From positions 992,001 to 1,056,000 of the forward strand of contig CP084576.1 in assembly GCA_020410825.1 (NCBI GenBank): DNA of 64,000 bases. The letters are read 5' to 3'. A model generated the notes under the pieces. That model was not told the origin of the DNA and made no database searches. It saw only the letters and a list, made by a program, of their open reading frames with translations. Made by a program: the position numbers and the translations under genes. This document shows positions 27,893 through 35,538 of this stretch, piece by piece (positions within the stretch are counted from its first letter, which is position 1; the number at the start of each line of letters is the position of its first letter). Source of the DNA: Candidatus Megaera endosymbiont of Mesostigma viride. Its GTDB lineage: Bacteria > Pseudomonadota > Alphaproteobacteria > Rickettsiales > Rickettsiaceae.

Positions 27893-28480
27893 ATGGATAA
27901 ATGCGACGGCATATCTTTTATTGACTCAAGTAGCTTTGAGGTGTGTAAACGTTATCGTATTTCTATGCACAGAGTTTCTGCAGGAATTGCAGCGCGTAGC
28001 AAGACGACAAAAGGTTGGTTTTACGGCTTAAAATTGCATTTATTGATCAATCAAAGAGGCGGCATAATCAAAGCATCGTTTAGCTCCGGTAATAAAGATG
28101 ATAGAGCGCAATTAAAGCTTATGATTAAAGGTTTGTTTGGCAAGGTTTTTGGCGATAGAGGCTATATCTCTCAAGAGTTATTCAGAGAGCTTTTAGAACA
28201 AGGAATCTTTATAATCACCAGAGTGAAGAAAAATATGAAAAATAAGCTTATGTCTTTGATTGATAAAATATTATTACTCAAACGAGCATTAATAGAATCA
28301 GTCTTCGGCAAAATCAAATTGCTAGGCAAATTTGAGCATTTAAGGCATAGATCGGTTACAAATGCTTTTGTCCATATGGTTACTGCCCTCATCAGCTATC
28401 AATTATCAGACAATAAACCATCTATTAAATCCCTTTTGCACTTGCAAAATTTTTAACTTTCTAATGCGAAACTGGTTTTA
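27893..28480 (+). mobile_element. IS982-family transposase remnant with right-end repeat
   Basis: A 187-residue frame (27893-28456) corresponds to the C-terminal two-thirds of an IS982 transposase: FIDSSSFEVCKRYRISMHRV (first catalytic Asp), KGWFYGLKLHLLIN, FGDRGYISQELF (second Asp) and ALIESVFGKIKLLGKFEHLR with the catalytic Glu. The N-terminal third (about 100 residues) is missing. A probable right inverted end, CTAATGCGAAACTGGTTTTA, is at 28461-28480, five bases after the stop; no matching left end is found upstream to the glmM stop. So it is a 5'-truncated, immobile copy. It separates glmM and dapB. Confidence 0.85.
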
Positions 28481-28555
28481 TTTTAATAAACCAAATATAT
28501 AATTGCAAATCACTAGAGTACAAAAGCACTTCTATAAACTAGCCCCTAACTAAAA

Positions 28556-29302
28556 TTAAATCTTGAAGATATCTTGCATTAGGTAAAGACCAGGCTCAGT
28601 TATGGAACTTAACCACCTTGCCGCAAATAAAGCCCCATTTGCAAATACCTCTCTACTTAAAGCTCTAGAGCCTATAGTAACTACTTCAGTAGATCCTGCA
28701 AACATTACTTCATGCTCTCCCCAAATTCCTCCTGATCTAAGAGCAGAGAAACCTATATCACCATCCTTCCTCATCCCTTTATTAACCCTATCAAAAACGG
28801 CAACTTCTCCAAACTTTTGCTCTCTATGTTTAGCTATGTTTTGGCCAATAGCAATAGCAGTTCCGGAAGGAGAATCTTTTTTATGCCTGTGATGAATATC
28901 AATAATCTCAACATCATAATCTTCTAAAATTCTGGATATTTTTCCAGCCATCTCTATTACTAGATTTGCGCCTATACTCATGTTGGGAGAATATAATATT
29001 GCAATTGATTTTGAAGCTTTTTCAATTTCCTTAAGATGAGTACTAGATAAGCCTGTAGTACCTATAACTAGTTTTTTATCAGTTTCGGTAGATACCTTAA
29101 GCAGGTTTTCTAATGCGTCCGCAGATGAAAAATCAATTATTATATCGGAAGCTAGACAAAAATCCAATAATGTATAATTATTTCGGTGTTTTGAAAATTT
29201 CGTAACCAGATCAAATTTATCGCTTTGCCTTGCAATAGCTTCCGTAACTGCTGCTCCCATCCTTCCAGAAGCTCCATGTAATCCAATATTAATAATGCTC
29301 AT
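28556..29302 (-). CDS. dapB: 4-hydroxy-tetrahydrodipicolinate reductase
   Basis: Reduces the DapA product with NAD(P)H. Rossmann GASGRMG motif at residues 9-15, catalytic region DIHHRHKKDSPSGTAIAIG (signature with His-His and Lys-Lys), and ISRILEDYD. 248 residues, slightly below the E. coli length. Overlaps the upstream flavin-reductase gene by 4 bases (ATGA), indicating translational coupling. Confidence 0.97.
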   Translation of the reverse strand: MSIINIGLHGASGRMGAAVTEAIARQSDKFDLVTKFSKHRNNYTLLDFCLASDIIIDFSSADALENLLKVSTETDKKLVIGTTGLSSTHLKEIEKASKSIAILYSPNMSIGANLVIEMAGKISRILEDYDVEIIDIHHRHKKDSPSGTAIAIGQNIAKHREQKFGEVAVFDRVNKGMRKDGDIGFSALRSGGIWGEHEVMFAGSTEVVTIGSRALSREVFANGALFAARWLSSITEPGLYLMQDIFKI

Positions 29303-29775
29303 TTTAGTTCTTTATAAGACTTTCCATAATAAACAAGAGGAGAAATAGAATCCAAATTGTTATTTACTGTTACTTTCAATGCTTTACCTATGAAAATATA
29401 ATGATCGCCGCATTCTACATGCTTATATTTCTCGCATTCTATCCAGCTTAAAACATTACTTATCAGGGGTACACCAAAATTATTTTCTGTAAAACTGACA
29501 TTTTGGAACTTGTCAATATTTGAAGAAGCAAAGCGTGTTGCTAAATCTATCTGAGAGGTTGATAAAATATTAATTGCAAAATATTTTATATTGAAAAAAG
29601 CTTCGAAACTAGCGGATTTTACATTTAAACAAAACGAAATCAAAGCAGGATCAAGAGAAACCGAAGTAAAAGAATTAGCCGTAAATCCATAAAATCTATT
29701 GCCATGTTTGGTGGAGACAATAGTTATGCCAGTAGGATACTTTCCGACTGCAGCTTTAAATTCGTCACTTTGCAC
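29299..29775 (-). CDS. Flavin reductase-like FMN-binding protein
   Basis: 158 residues of the flavin reductase-like family: GKYPTGITIVSTKHGN, GFTANSFTSVSLDPALISFC and the SWIECEKYKHVECGDHYIFI block that binds FMN. Members supply reduced flavin to monooxygenases or act as pyridoxamine-oxidase-like reductases; the partner here is not evident. It is in the middle of an operon with the amino-acid binding lipoprotein (11-base overlap) and dapB (4-base overlap). Confidence 0.9.
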   Translation of the reverse strand: MQSDEFKAAVGKYPTGITIVSTKHGNRFYGFTANSFTSVSLDPALISFCLNVKSASFEAFFNIKYFAINILSTSQIDLATRFASSNIDKFQNVSFTENNFGVPLISNVLSWIECEKYKHVECGDHYIFIGKALKVTVNNNLDSISPLVYYGKSYKELK

Positions 29776-30508
29776 CAGCTAATCCCCATTTTTTAGCTAA
29801 AGCCTGAGTTGTTCCATTATTTTTAAGGGCTTTAATTGCACGATCTATATCCTGTTTGTGAGGCGAATTTTTTGGCATCGCAATAGCAAATGAGGAGCTT
29901 AAATTTTTCTCAGCAAATCTAGCCAAATCTGGATAAATCTCTATGAATTTTTTAGCTTGAGCTTCTTCTAAAACTAACGCATCAATACGTCTGGATTTTA
30001 GTTCTTCTACAAGCATTAAATTACCGGATAAAGAAGTAACAGTAAAATCGTTGGCTGTAGCTAGCTCATTAGCAATTAAGTTCCATGTGGTACCGAGTTG
30101 GGCTCCTACTTTTTTACCTTTTAAATCCTTACAATTAGTAAAATTATCCTCTTTTCTATATAAAATTGCAATTTCCGAAGAAATATAAGTAATAGAAAAG
30201 TCCACTCTTGAGGATCGTTCTGGTGTATTAGATAAACCAGCGATAACTAGATCCACGCTGTTAGTAGAAAGAGCAGCAAGCAAACTGTGGAACTCCATGT
30301 TTCTAAATTCGAGTTTTTTGCCTAAAAATTTTCCGATCTCATTAATAAGATCAATATCAAATCCAACTATTTCACCATTTTGCATAAATTCATACGGTGG
30401 ATTATCAGCACTAGTGCCAGCAATCCAGACATGATCATTCTTATTATCGGAACAAGCCGGCAATAGCAATAAAAATAAGATAGGTAGTAAAATGCTTAGT
30501 TTTTTCAT
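29765..30508 (-). CDS. Amino-acid ABC transporter substrate-binding lipoprotein
   Basis: Family 3 periplasmic solute-binding protein (polar amino acids). ATG at 30508 gives a lipoprotein signal with lipobox LPAC (Cys19). The binding-domain patterns NPPYEFMQNGEIVGFDIDLI and DLVIAGLSNTPERSSRVDFS are standard; the latter contains the Arg that pairs with ligand carboxylate. 247 residues. A longer TTG start (30529) is less likely. It is not next to a permease; a permease of the same type begins at 63754 in this window. Overlaps the flavin reductase by 11 bases. Confidence 0.93.
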   Translation of the reverse strand: MKKLSILLPILFLLLLPACSDNKNDHVWIAGTSADNPPYEFMQNGEIVGFDIDLINEIGKFLGKKLEFRNMEFHSLLAALSTNSVDLVIAGLSNTPERSSRVDFSITYISSEIAILYRKEDNFTNCKDLKGKKVGAQLGTTWNLIANELATANDFTVTSLSGNLMLVEELKSRRIDALVLEEAQAKKFIEIYPDLARFAEKNLSSSFAIAMPKNSPHKQDIDRAIKALKNNGTTQALAKKWGLAGAK

Positions 30509-30569
30509 TTTAATGGCAAGAAATTGCAATTTTTACAAAGACTTTATTTACAAACACAGTTAAAGTCAA

Positions 30570-31529
30570 CTAACTTGTTTTTAAGCAAGTTATGAGGTTA
30601 TTGTAATCAACCGGCAATTCTTTTTCAAATTCCATCAATACCTCAGTTATAGGATGAATAAAACTGATATAAAAAGAATGCAAAGCTTGATGGTCAAATT
30701 TAATAAGCACCTCCCTTAGAGTCTCGGGACAGCCTGTGGTTTTCCTCTTATTATTTCCATAAGTTTGGTCTCCTACTATCGAATGGCCGATATGGCTTAA
30801 ATGAACACGAATTTGATGAGTTCTACCAGTTTCAAGGCTACATTCAACCAAACTGAACATACCGCTTTTAAAAATCTCTAATGTTTTATAATGGGTAATT
30901 GCAGCTTTACCTCCTGATTTTACGGTAGTCATCTTTTTTCGGTCTAATTTACTTCGAGCCATCGGTTGAGTTATGATCCCCTCGGGAGGCTTGATTATTC
31001 CCCAAACCAAAGCTTTATATTTTCTTTTAAGCGTTCTTGATTCAATTTGTGTAGCGAGTCCTCGATGGGCTGCATTATTTTTTGCTACAACCATTAAACC
31101 CGAAGTATTTTTATCTAACCTATGAACAATACCTGGTCTAATTTCTCCCCCTTCATCCGATAATTTATCAGTATGGTACAGCAAAGCGTTAACCAAAGTA
31201 TCTTTATAATCACCAGCTCCTGGGTGGACTGTCATGGAGGATGATTTATTTAATACTATTAAGTCATTATCCTCGTAAATGATATCAAGAGGAATGTTAG
31301 ACGATACGATTCCTGGTTGTACTTCTTCTTCAAGAAGCAGATCAATATCATCGTTTTTTTTGACTCGTAACGATAAGTTTGAAACAATCTGGCCATTTAG
31401 CAGCAGTTTTTGGTGCTTGATAGCTTTTTGAATTTGGCTTCTTGAAGTATCGCCACAATATAAAGTCAAAGCTTTATCTACTCTTAAACCATCTAAATTT
31501 TCAGGGATAATAAAATTATGTCGGGACAT
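30570..31529 (-). CDS. rluD: Pseudouridine synthase, RluA/RluD type
   Basis: Makes pseudouridine in large-subunit rRNA (RluD sites in helix 69 if truly RluD). N-terminal S4-like domain (VDKALTLYCGDTSRSQIQKA), then the synthase core with VVHPGAG-like TVHPGAGDYKD and HRLDKNTSGLMVVAK, catalytic Asp139. RTHQIRVHL is conserved further on. 319 residues from ATG 31529; an in-frame TTG 12 bases upstream was set aside. Distinguishing RluD from RluC is not certain from sequence alone. Confidence 0.88.
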   Translation of the reverse strand: MSRHNFIIPENLDGLRVDKALTLYCGDTSRSQIQKAIKHQKLLLNGQIVSNLSLRVKKNDDIDLLLEEEVQPGIVSSNIPLDIIYEDNDLIVLNKSSSMTVHPGAGDYKDTLVNALLYHTDKLSDEGGEIRPGIVHRLDKNTSGLMVVAKNNAAHRGLATQIESRTLKRKYKALVWGIIKPPEGIITQPMARSKLDRKKMTTVKSGGKAAITHYKTLEIFKSGMFSLVECSLETGRTHQIRVHLSHIGHSIVGDQTYGNNKRKTTGCPETLREVLIKFDHQALHSFYISFIHPITEVLMEFEKELPVDYNNLITCLKTS

Positions 31530-31594
31530 ATTATAGGACAATGATTAATATTGATTTACCAGCTAAAAACCTTTAACTTATAAGTAAAATACCT

Positions 31595-32440
31595 ATGAAC
31601 AATATAGCTCAAAAATTAGAATATATAAAATGGCTTAAATCAATTGGTATAGAATATTATTTTTCTACAAAAAAAGATAGTGATATTTCTCTTATTAACG
31701 AATTAAAAGGCCACTACAACAAGAAGCAAGAAATAGGTTCTGATACAATTATGGTCAATGAATCAACAAAATTCCATACCGCAGAGAAACTAACTGTTAT
31801 TAATAATAATGACGTGGATAAAGAAGTATCAAGCGTTAAAGAAGCACGATCTTTGGCAGATAGTATCAGTTCATTGGATAAGTTAAAAGAAATAGTTGCC
31901 AATTTTAACGGTTGCACTTTGAAAAATTTTGCACTAAATACCGTTTTCGCAGATGGTAATCCGGGAGCAAAAATAATGTTAATAGGCGAAGCACCAGGAG
32001 CAAAAGAAGATGAATTGGGCATTCCTTTCTGCGGTGAAAGCGGTATGCTGCTAGATATAATGCTTTCTACAGTTAAACTATCCAGAAAGGAAAATATATA
32101 TATAACTAATACAGTTTTTTGGCGACCACCAGCAAATAGAAAACCTACAAAACAGGAAATAAATATTTGCCAGCCATTTTTGGAAAAGCATATTGCTCTT
32201 ATAAATCCTAAACTAATCATTTGCGTAGGCAGCACGGCCGTTACCGGTCTATTCGGTGATAAAACTAGCATTAATACAGCCAGGAATACTAAACATTTTT
32301 ATCAAAATAACTATTTGCCACAGCCCATTACCACTATGGCTATTTTTCACCCAGCTTATCTTCTTAGGCAACCTGCTAAAAAAAAGGACACCTGGTTTGA
32401 TTTAATAAAGATACAACAATTTATCGAAGAAACTATTTGA
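31595..32440 (+). CDS. Uracil-DNA glycosylase, family 4-like
   Basis: Removes uracil from DNA. Motifs GEAPGAKEDELGIPFCG (131-147) and HPAYLLRQP near the C-terminus are those of the family 4/5 group. The family 4 4Fe-4S cysteines are only partly present: Cys107 and Cys192 remain, but the CxxC partner is absent and the CRPPxNR cysteine is Trp177 (FWRPPANR). This fits the alphaproteobacterial subtype. The N-terminal 90 residues are variable and Asn/Ser/Lys-rich. 281 residues. Next gene gltA is 89 bases downstream. Confidence 0.88.
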   Translation: MNNIAQKLEYIKWLKSIGIEYYFSTKKDSDISLINELKGHYNKKQEIGSDTIMVNESTKFHTAEKLTVINNNDVDKEVSSVKEARSLADSISSLDKLKEIVANFNGCTLKNFALNTVFADGNPGAKIMLIGEAPGAKEDELGIPFCGESGMLLDIMLSTVKLSRKENIYITNTVFWRPPANRKPTKQEINICQPFLEKHIALINPKLIICVGSTAVTGLFGDKTSINTARNTKHFYQNNYLPQPITTMAIFHPAYLLRQPAKKKDTWFDLIKIQQFIEETI

Positions 32441-32529
32441 TATACTATTTTGGTTGTAAATTCTTTCAGCAATAAACTACAATTAAAAATTCTAGTAAAT
32501 GGCTAAGTAGATAAACCAAGAGGTATACA

Positions 32530-33804
32530 ATGAGCGAAGAATTTGCAGAACTTAAAATCAAGGATAAAGTCCATAAATTACCAATTAAAAAAGCTTCGAT
32601 TGGTCAGGATGTGATAGATGTTACAAAATTATATAGCCAGACCGGTTACTTCACTTATGATCCTGGTTTCATGTCTACGGCATCATGCACTTCTAATATT
32701 ACTTATATCGACGGCGATAATGGGATATTAAGGCATCGAGGATATGACATAAAGGAACTTGCTGAAAACAAGAATTTCCTTGAAGTATCACACCTTCTGC
32801 TCCATGGTGAGCTACCTAATGCAACACAGTATAAAGATTTTAGAGAGGATATTGCCTATCACGCTCTTGTTAATGAACAAACAAGGAATATTTTCGGTGC
32901 TTTCCGTCATTCAGCACATCCCATGGCTGTTATATTATCGGTAGTAGGTTCTCTTTCTGCTTTTTATCATGAGAGCCTTGATATGACTTCAATAGAAGGA
33001 AGAGAGTTAGCAGCGCATAGAATGATTGCCAAGATGCCAACCATTGCTGCAATGACTTATAAATATTCACTTAGCCAGGCTTTTGTGTATCCATTAGATG
33101 AGCTACATTTTACCGAAAATTTTCTACACATGCTGTTTGCCTCACCGAGCAAGAAGTACAAGGTAAATCCTGTACTTGCTAAAGCTTTAGATAAAATTTT
33201 TATTTTACATGCAGATCATGAGCAAAATGCTTCTACTTCAACCGTACGCACTTGCGGATCATCTGGATCAAATCCCTTTGCTGCTGTTAGTGCAGGTATT
33301 GCATCTTTGTGGGGACCAGCTCACGGCGGAGCTAATGAAGCGGTAATAAAAATGTTGGCAGAAATAGGCTCAGTTGATAATATCCCGACTTATATAAAAC
33401 GTGCAAAAGATAAAAATGACAGTTTCCGTTTGATGGGTTTTGGACATAGAGTATATAAACATTATGATCCAAGAGCAGAAGTACTAAGAGAAACTTGCAA
33501 AGAGGTTCTTGAAGAACTAGGTCAATTAAAAGGTAATCCAATGCTTGAAATAGCTATGGAACTAGAAAAAATAGCTCTCCATGATGAATATTTTATCGAA
33601 AGAAAACTATATCCGAATGTAGATTTTTATTCAGGCATAATATACAAAGCCATGGGAATTCCCGCTTCTATGTTTACAGTATTATTTGCCGTAGCACGAA
33701 CAGCCGGCTGGGTTTCTCAATGGAAAGAAATGTGGGAAGATCAAGAATTCAAAATTACGAGGCCGCGCCAGCTATATACTGGTCACGTTAAAAGAACCTT
33801 ATAA
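32530..33804 (+). CDS. gltA: Citrate synthase
   Basis: Condenses acetyl-CoA and oxaloacetate, entering the TCA cycle. Contains [11 protein letters not shown] with one active-site His, [14 protein letters not shown] with the other, and the SLEPFD-like Asp region near [11 protein letters not shown]. 424 residues, type II hexameric form. An AGAGG ribosome site is 7 bases before the ATG. gltA is the usual typing gene for Rickettsia, so this sequence would place the organism. Confidence 0.98.
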   Translation: MSEEFAELKIKDKVHKLPIKKASIGQDVIDVTKLYSQTGYFTYDPGFMSTASCTSNITYIDGDNGILRHRGYDIKELAENKNFLEVSHLLLHGELPNATQYKDFREDIAYHALVNEQTRNIFGAFRHSAHPMAVILSVVGSLSAFYHESLDMTSIEGRELAAHRMIAKMPTIAAMTYKYSLSQAFVYPLDELHFTENFLHMLFASPSKKYKVNPVLAKALDKIFILHADHEQNASTSTVRTCGSSGSNPFAAVSAGIASLWGPAHGGANEAVIKMLAEIGSVDNIPTYIKRAKDKNDSFRLMGFGHRVYKHYDPRAEVLRETCKEVLEELGQLKGNPMLEIAMELEKIALHDEYFIERKLYPNVDFYSGIIYKAMGIPASMFTVLFAVARTAGWVSQWKEMWEDQEFKITRPRQLYTGHVKRTL

Positions 33805-33873
33805 CTAGGTAGGTAGATGAAAAAAAACTTGCACCGCCCAAGTTTTTCGAATAATATTGCGACTCAAGTTTGT

Positions 33874-33958
33874 GCCCGCGTGATGGAATGGTAGACATAA
33901 TAGACTTAAAATCTGTGGAGCTTAGCTCGTGCCGGTTCAAGTCCGGCCGCGGGTACCA
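33874..33958 (+). tRNA. tRNA-Leu(UAA)
   Basis: Acceptor stem GCCCGCG pairs with CGCGGGT, discriminator A and encoded CCA (33956-33958). Anticodon loop CTTAAAA gives TAA. The long variable arm (TGGAGCTTAGCTCGTGCC) is typical of leucine tRNA. It lies 69 bases after gltA. Confidence 0.97.
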
Positions 33959-34099
33959 AACCTTAAAAAAGAGATCTTTTTCAGTTATCAAAATTTCTCA
34001 TCTAACATCATTACAAACTCTTCCAGTTTAGTTAACTACAACGTAAAAAGTTATCTGCTCATTGACAATAAAAAATACTTATCTATCTTGAATAGAAGA

Positions 34100-34197
34100 T
34101 ACCAGGGGTGCCATAAATAAAGGCTGAGATTATACCCTACTCAAATTTTTAGAAATTTGATCTACCTGATTCAGGATAATGCCTGCGAAGGGAGGTA
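34100..34197 (+). promoter_or_regulatory. TPP (thiamine pyrophosphate) riboswitch
   Basis: Conserved TPP aptamer sequence is present in order: ACCAGGGGTGCC (34101-), CTGAGA (34124-34129), ACCC, ACCTGAT (34164-34170), GGATAATGCC (34174-34183) and GCGAAGGGA (34185-34193). P1 pairs TACC (34100-34103) with GGTA (34194-34197). An extended stem TCAAATTT/AAATTTGA (34141-34160) fills the variable P3 arm. TACCT at 34209-34213 can pair with AGGTA at 34193-34197, competing with P1, so it may be part of the switching region. No T-tract is seen, which suggests control of translation (inference). The only gene downstream is the MFS transporter. Confidence 0.95.
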
Positions 34198-34283
34198 AAT
34201 AGCGCTCGTACCTAATGGCATGTTTAGAACATCGCCTTAAGATGATCATCTCTGGTAAATTTAATATTATTATAACATAATAT

Positions 34284-35525
34284 ATGAAAAATTTATCCAA
34301 ACGAGATTACTCAATTTTAATTGGCAGCGCAGTAGATCATTTTGATACGGCTCTCTATAGTTTTTTAGCTCCGGTATTTGCCCAATTGTTTTTTCCCACT
34401 TCCGATCCGATCATTTCCTTAATACTAGCTTACAGCGTTTTAGCTACTACAATAATTACACGGCCATTAGGGTCGTATATTTTTGGCCTTATAGCTCTAA
34501 CTTCTGGACCAGCGGTGAGTTTATCGTATTCTTTAATTGGAGTGGGGATAACTACTTTAGTTCTTGGTTTTCTACCTACCTATAATCAGATAGGAGTTTA
34601 TGCCCCTATCTTTCTTATTATTCTTCGTTTTTTTTCAGGCACTTTTTCAGCAGGTGAAATTTCAATAGCAAAGCTATATATTTTAGCAGAGAAAAAGAAG
34701 AGCGAGGCTTTAAAAAGTTCTTATTTGTACCAGACATCTGTAATGTTAGGTATAGTATTTGCATCTTTTGCAAGTACCATTGCTCTTAATCGTCAAGAAT
34801 CAATATATTGGCGCATGTGTTTTGTCATTGGGGGCATTACTGCTTTATTCGGTTATATCTTAAGAATTTATAAAACTGAAAAATTACCACTCAATATTAA
34901 ACAAACATTATCATTATATTCTATTGGAACAGTAAAAACCCTATGGGATAATAAAGGTTTATTACTGAGGGTAGCTATTACCTCCGGATTCAGTTATGCC
35001 ACATACTCAGTACCGTTTATTATTATGAATAACTTAATTCCAGAATTTACCGGGTTTACTTTAGAAAATATGATGACTTCTAATACCATACTCTTAATCA
35101 TGGATATGATCCTGCTTCCCGTAATAGGAACTTTTCTGTTTAAATTTGAGATCAAAAACTTATTATTATTTACTGCTGGAATCATGGCAATTACCATAAT
35201 CCCAATATGGTATCCAATTAAAACCAGTTCATTTGCTTATATAGTATCGATAAAAATTTGGATCATATTAATAGGGGTTGTTTTTAATGATGTTATAAAC
35301 TTATGGTATGAGACTATTATACATAAACCAGAAAAATATTTAATAGCCGGTATTGGATATTCAATAGGAACAGCAATTATAGGTAAAATGACCCCAGCTA
35401 TTTGTCTTGGGTTATACCATTATACAAAATCCCCATTTGTAATAGGGTGGTTCATGTTCATCATTTCATTAGCAACAATTTTGGCAATTGCTTGGCCCTA
35501 CTATAACGATAAGGCCAAAATATGA
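34284..35525 (+). CDS. MFS transporter under TPP riboswitch control, candidate thiamine importer
   Basis: A 413-residue major facilitator with about 12 membrane helices, of the metabolite:H+ symporter (MHS/ProP-like) type: the start SILIGSAVDHFDTALYSFLA resembles this group, and RPLGSYIFGLI at residue 74 is the loop 2-3 motif. The 5' leader carries a TPP riboswitch 87 bases upstream. Genes under TPP riboswitches are almost always thiamine or thiamine-precursor uptake or synthesis, so import of thiamine or its phosphate is the likely job (inference). Specificity cannot be read from the sequence. It converges with the second symporter-kinase (13 bases). No strong ribosome site precedes the ATG. 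Confidence 0.85.
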   Translation: MKNLSKRDYSILIGSAVDHFDTALYSFLAPVFAQLFFPTSDPIISLILAYSVLATTIITRPLGSYIFGLIALTSGPAVSLSYSLIGVGITTLVLGFLPTYNQIGVYAPIFLIILRFFSGTFSAGEISIAKLYILAEKKKSEALKSSYLYQTSVMLGIVFASFASTIALNRQESIYWRMCFVIGGITALFGYILRIYKTEKLPLNIKQTLSLYSIGTVKTLWDNKGLLLRVAITSGFSYATYSVPFIIMNNLIPEFTGFTLENMMTSNTILLIMDMILLPVIGTFLFKFEIKNLLLFTAGIMAITIIPIWYPIKTSSFAYIVSIKIWIILIGVVFNDVINLWYETIIHKPEKYLIAGIGYSIGTAIIGKMTPAICLGLYHYTKSPFVIGWFMFIISLATILAIAWPYYNDKAKI

Positions 35526-35538
35526 TCCTTAATTTAAA

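Noticed and set aside
33788-33991. 67-residue minus-strand frame with YPRPDLNRHELSS
   Set aside because: It is the antisense of tRNA-Leu(UAA), a frequent false protein.
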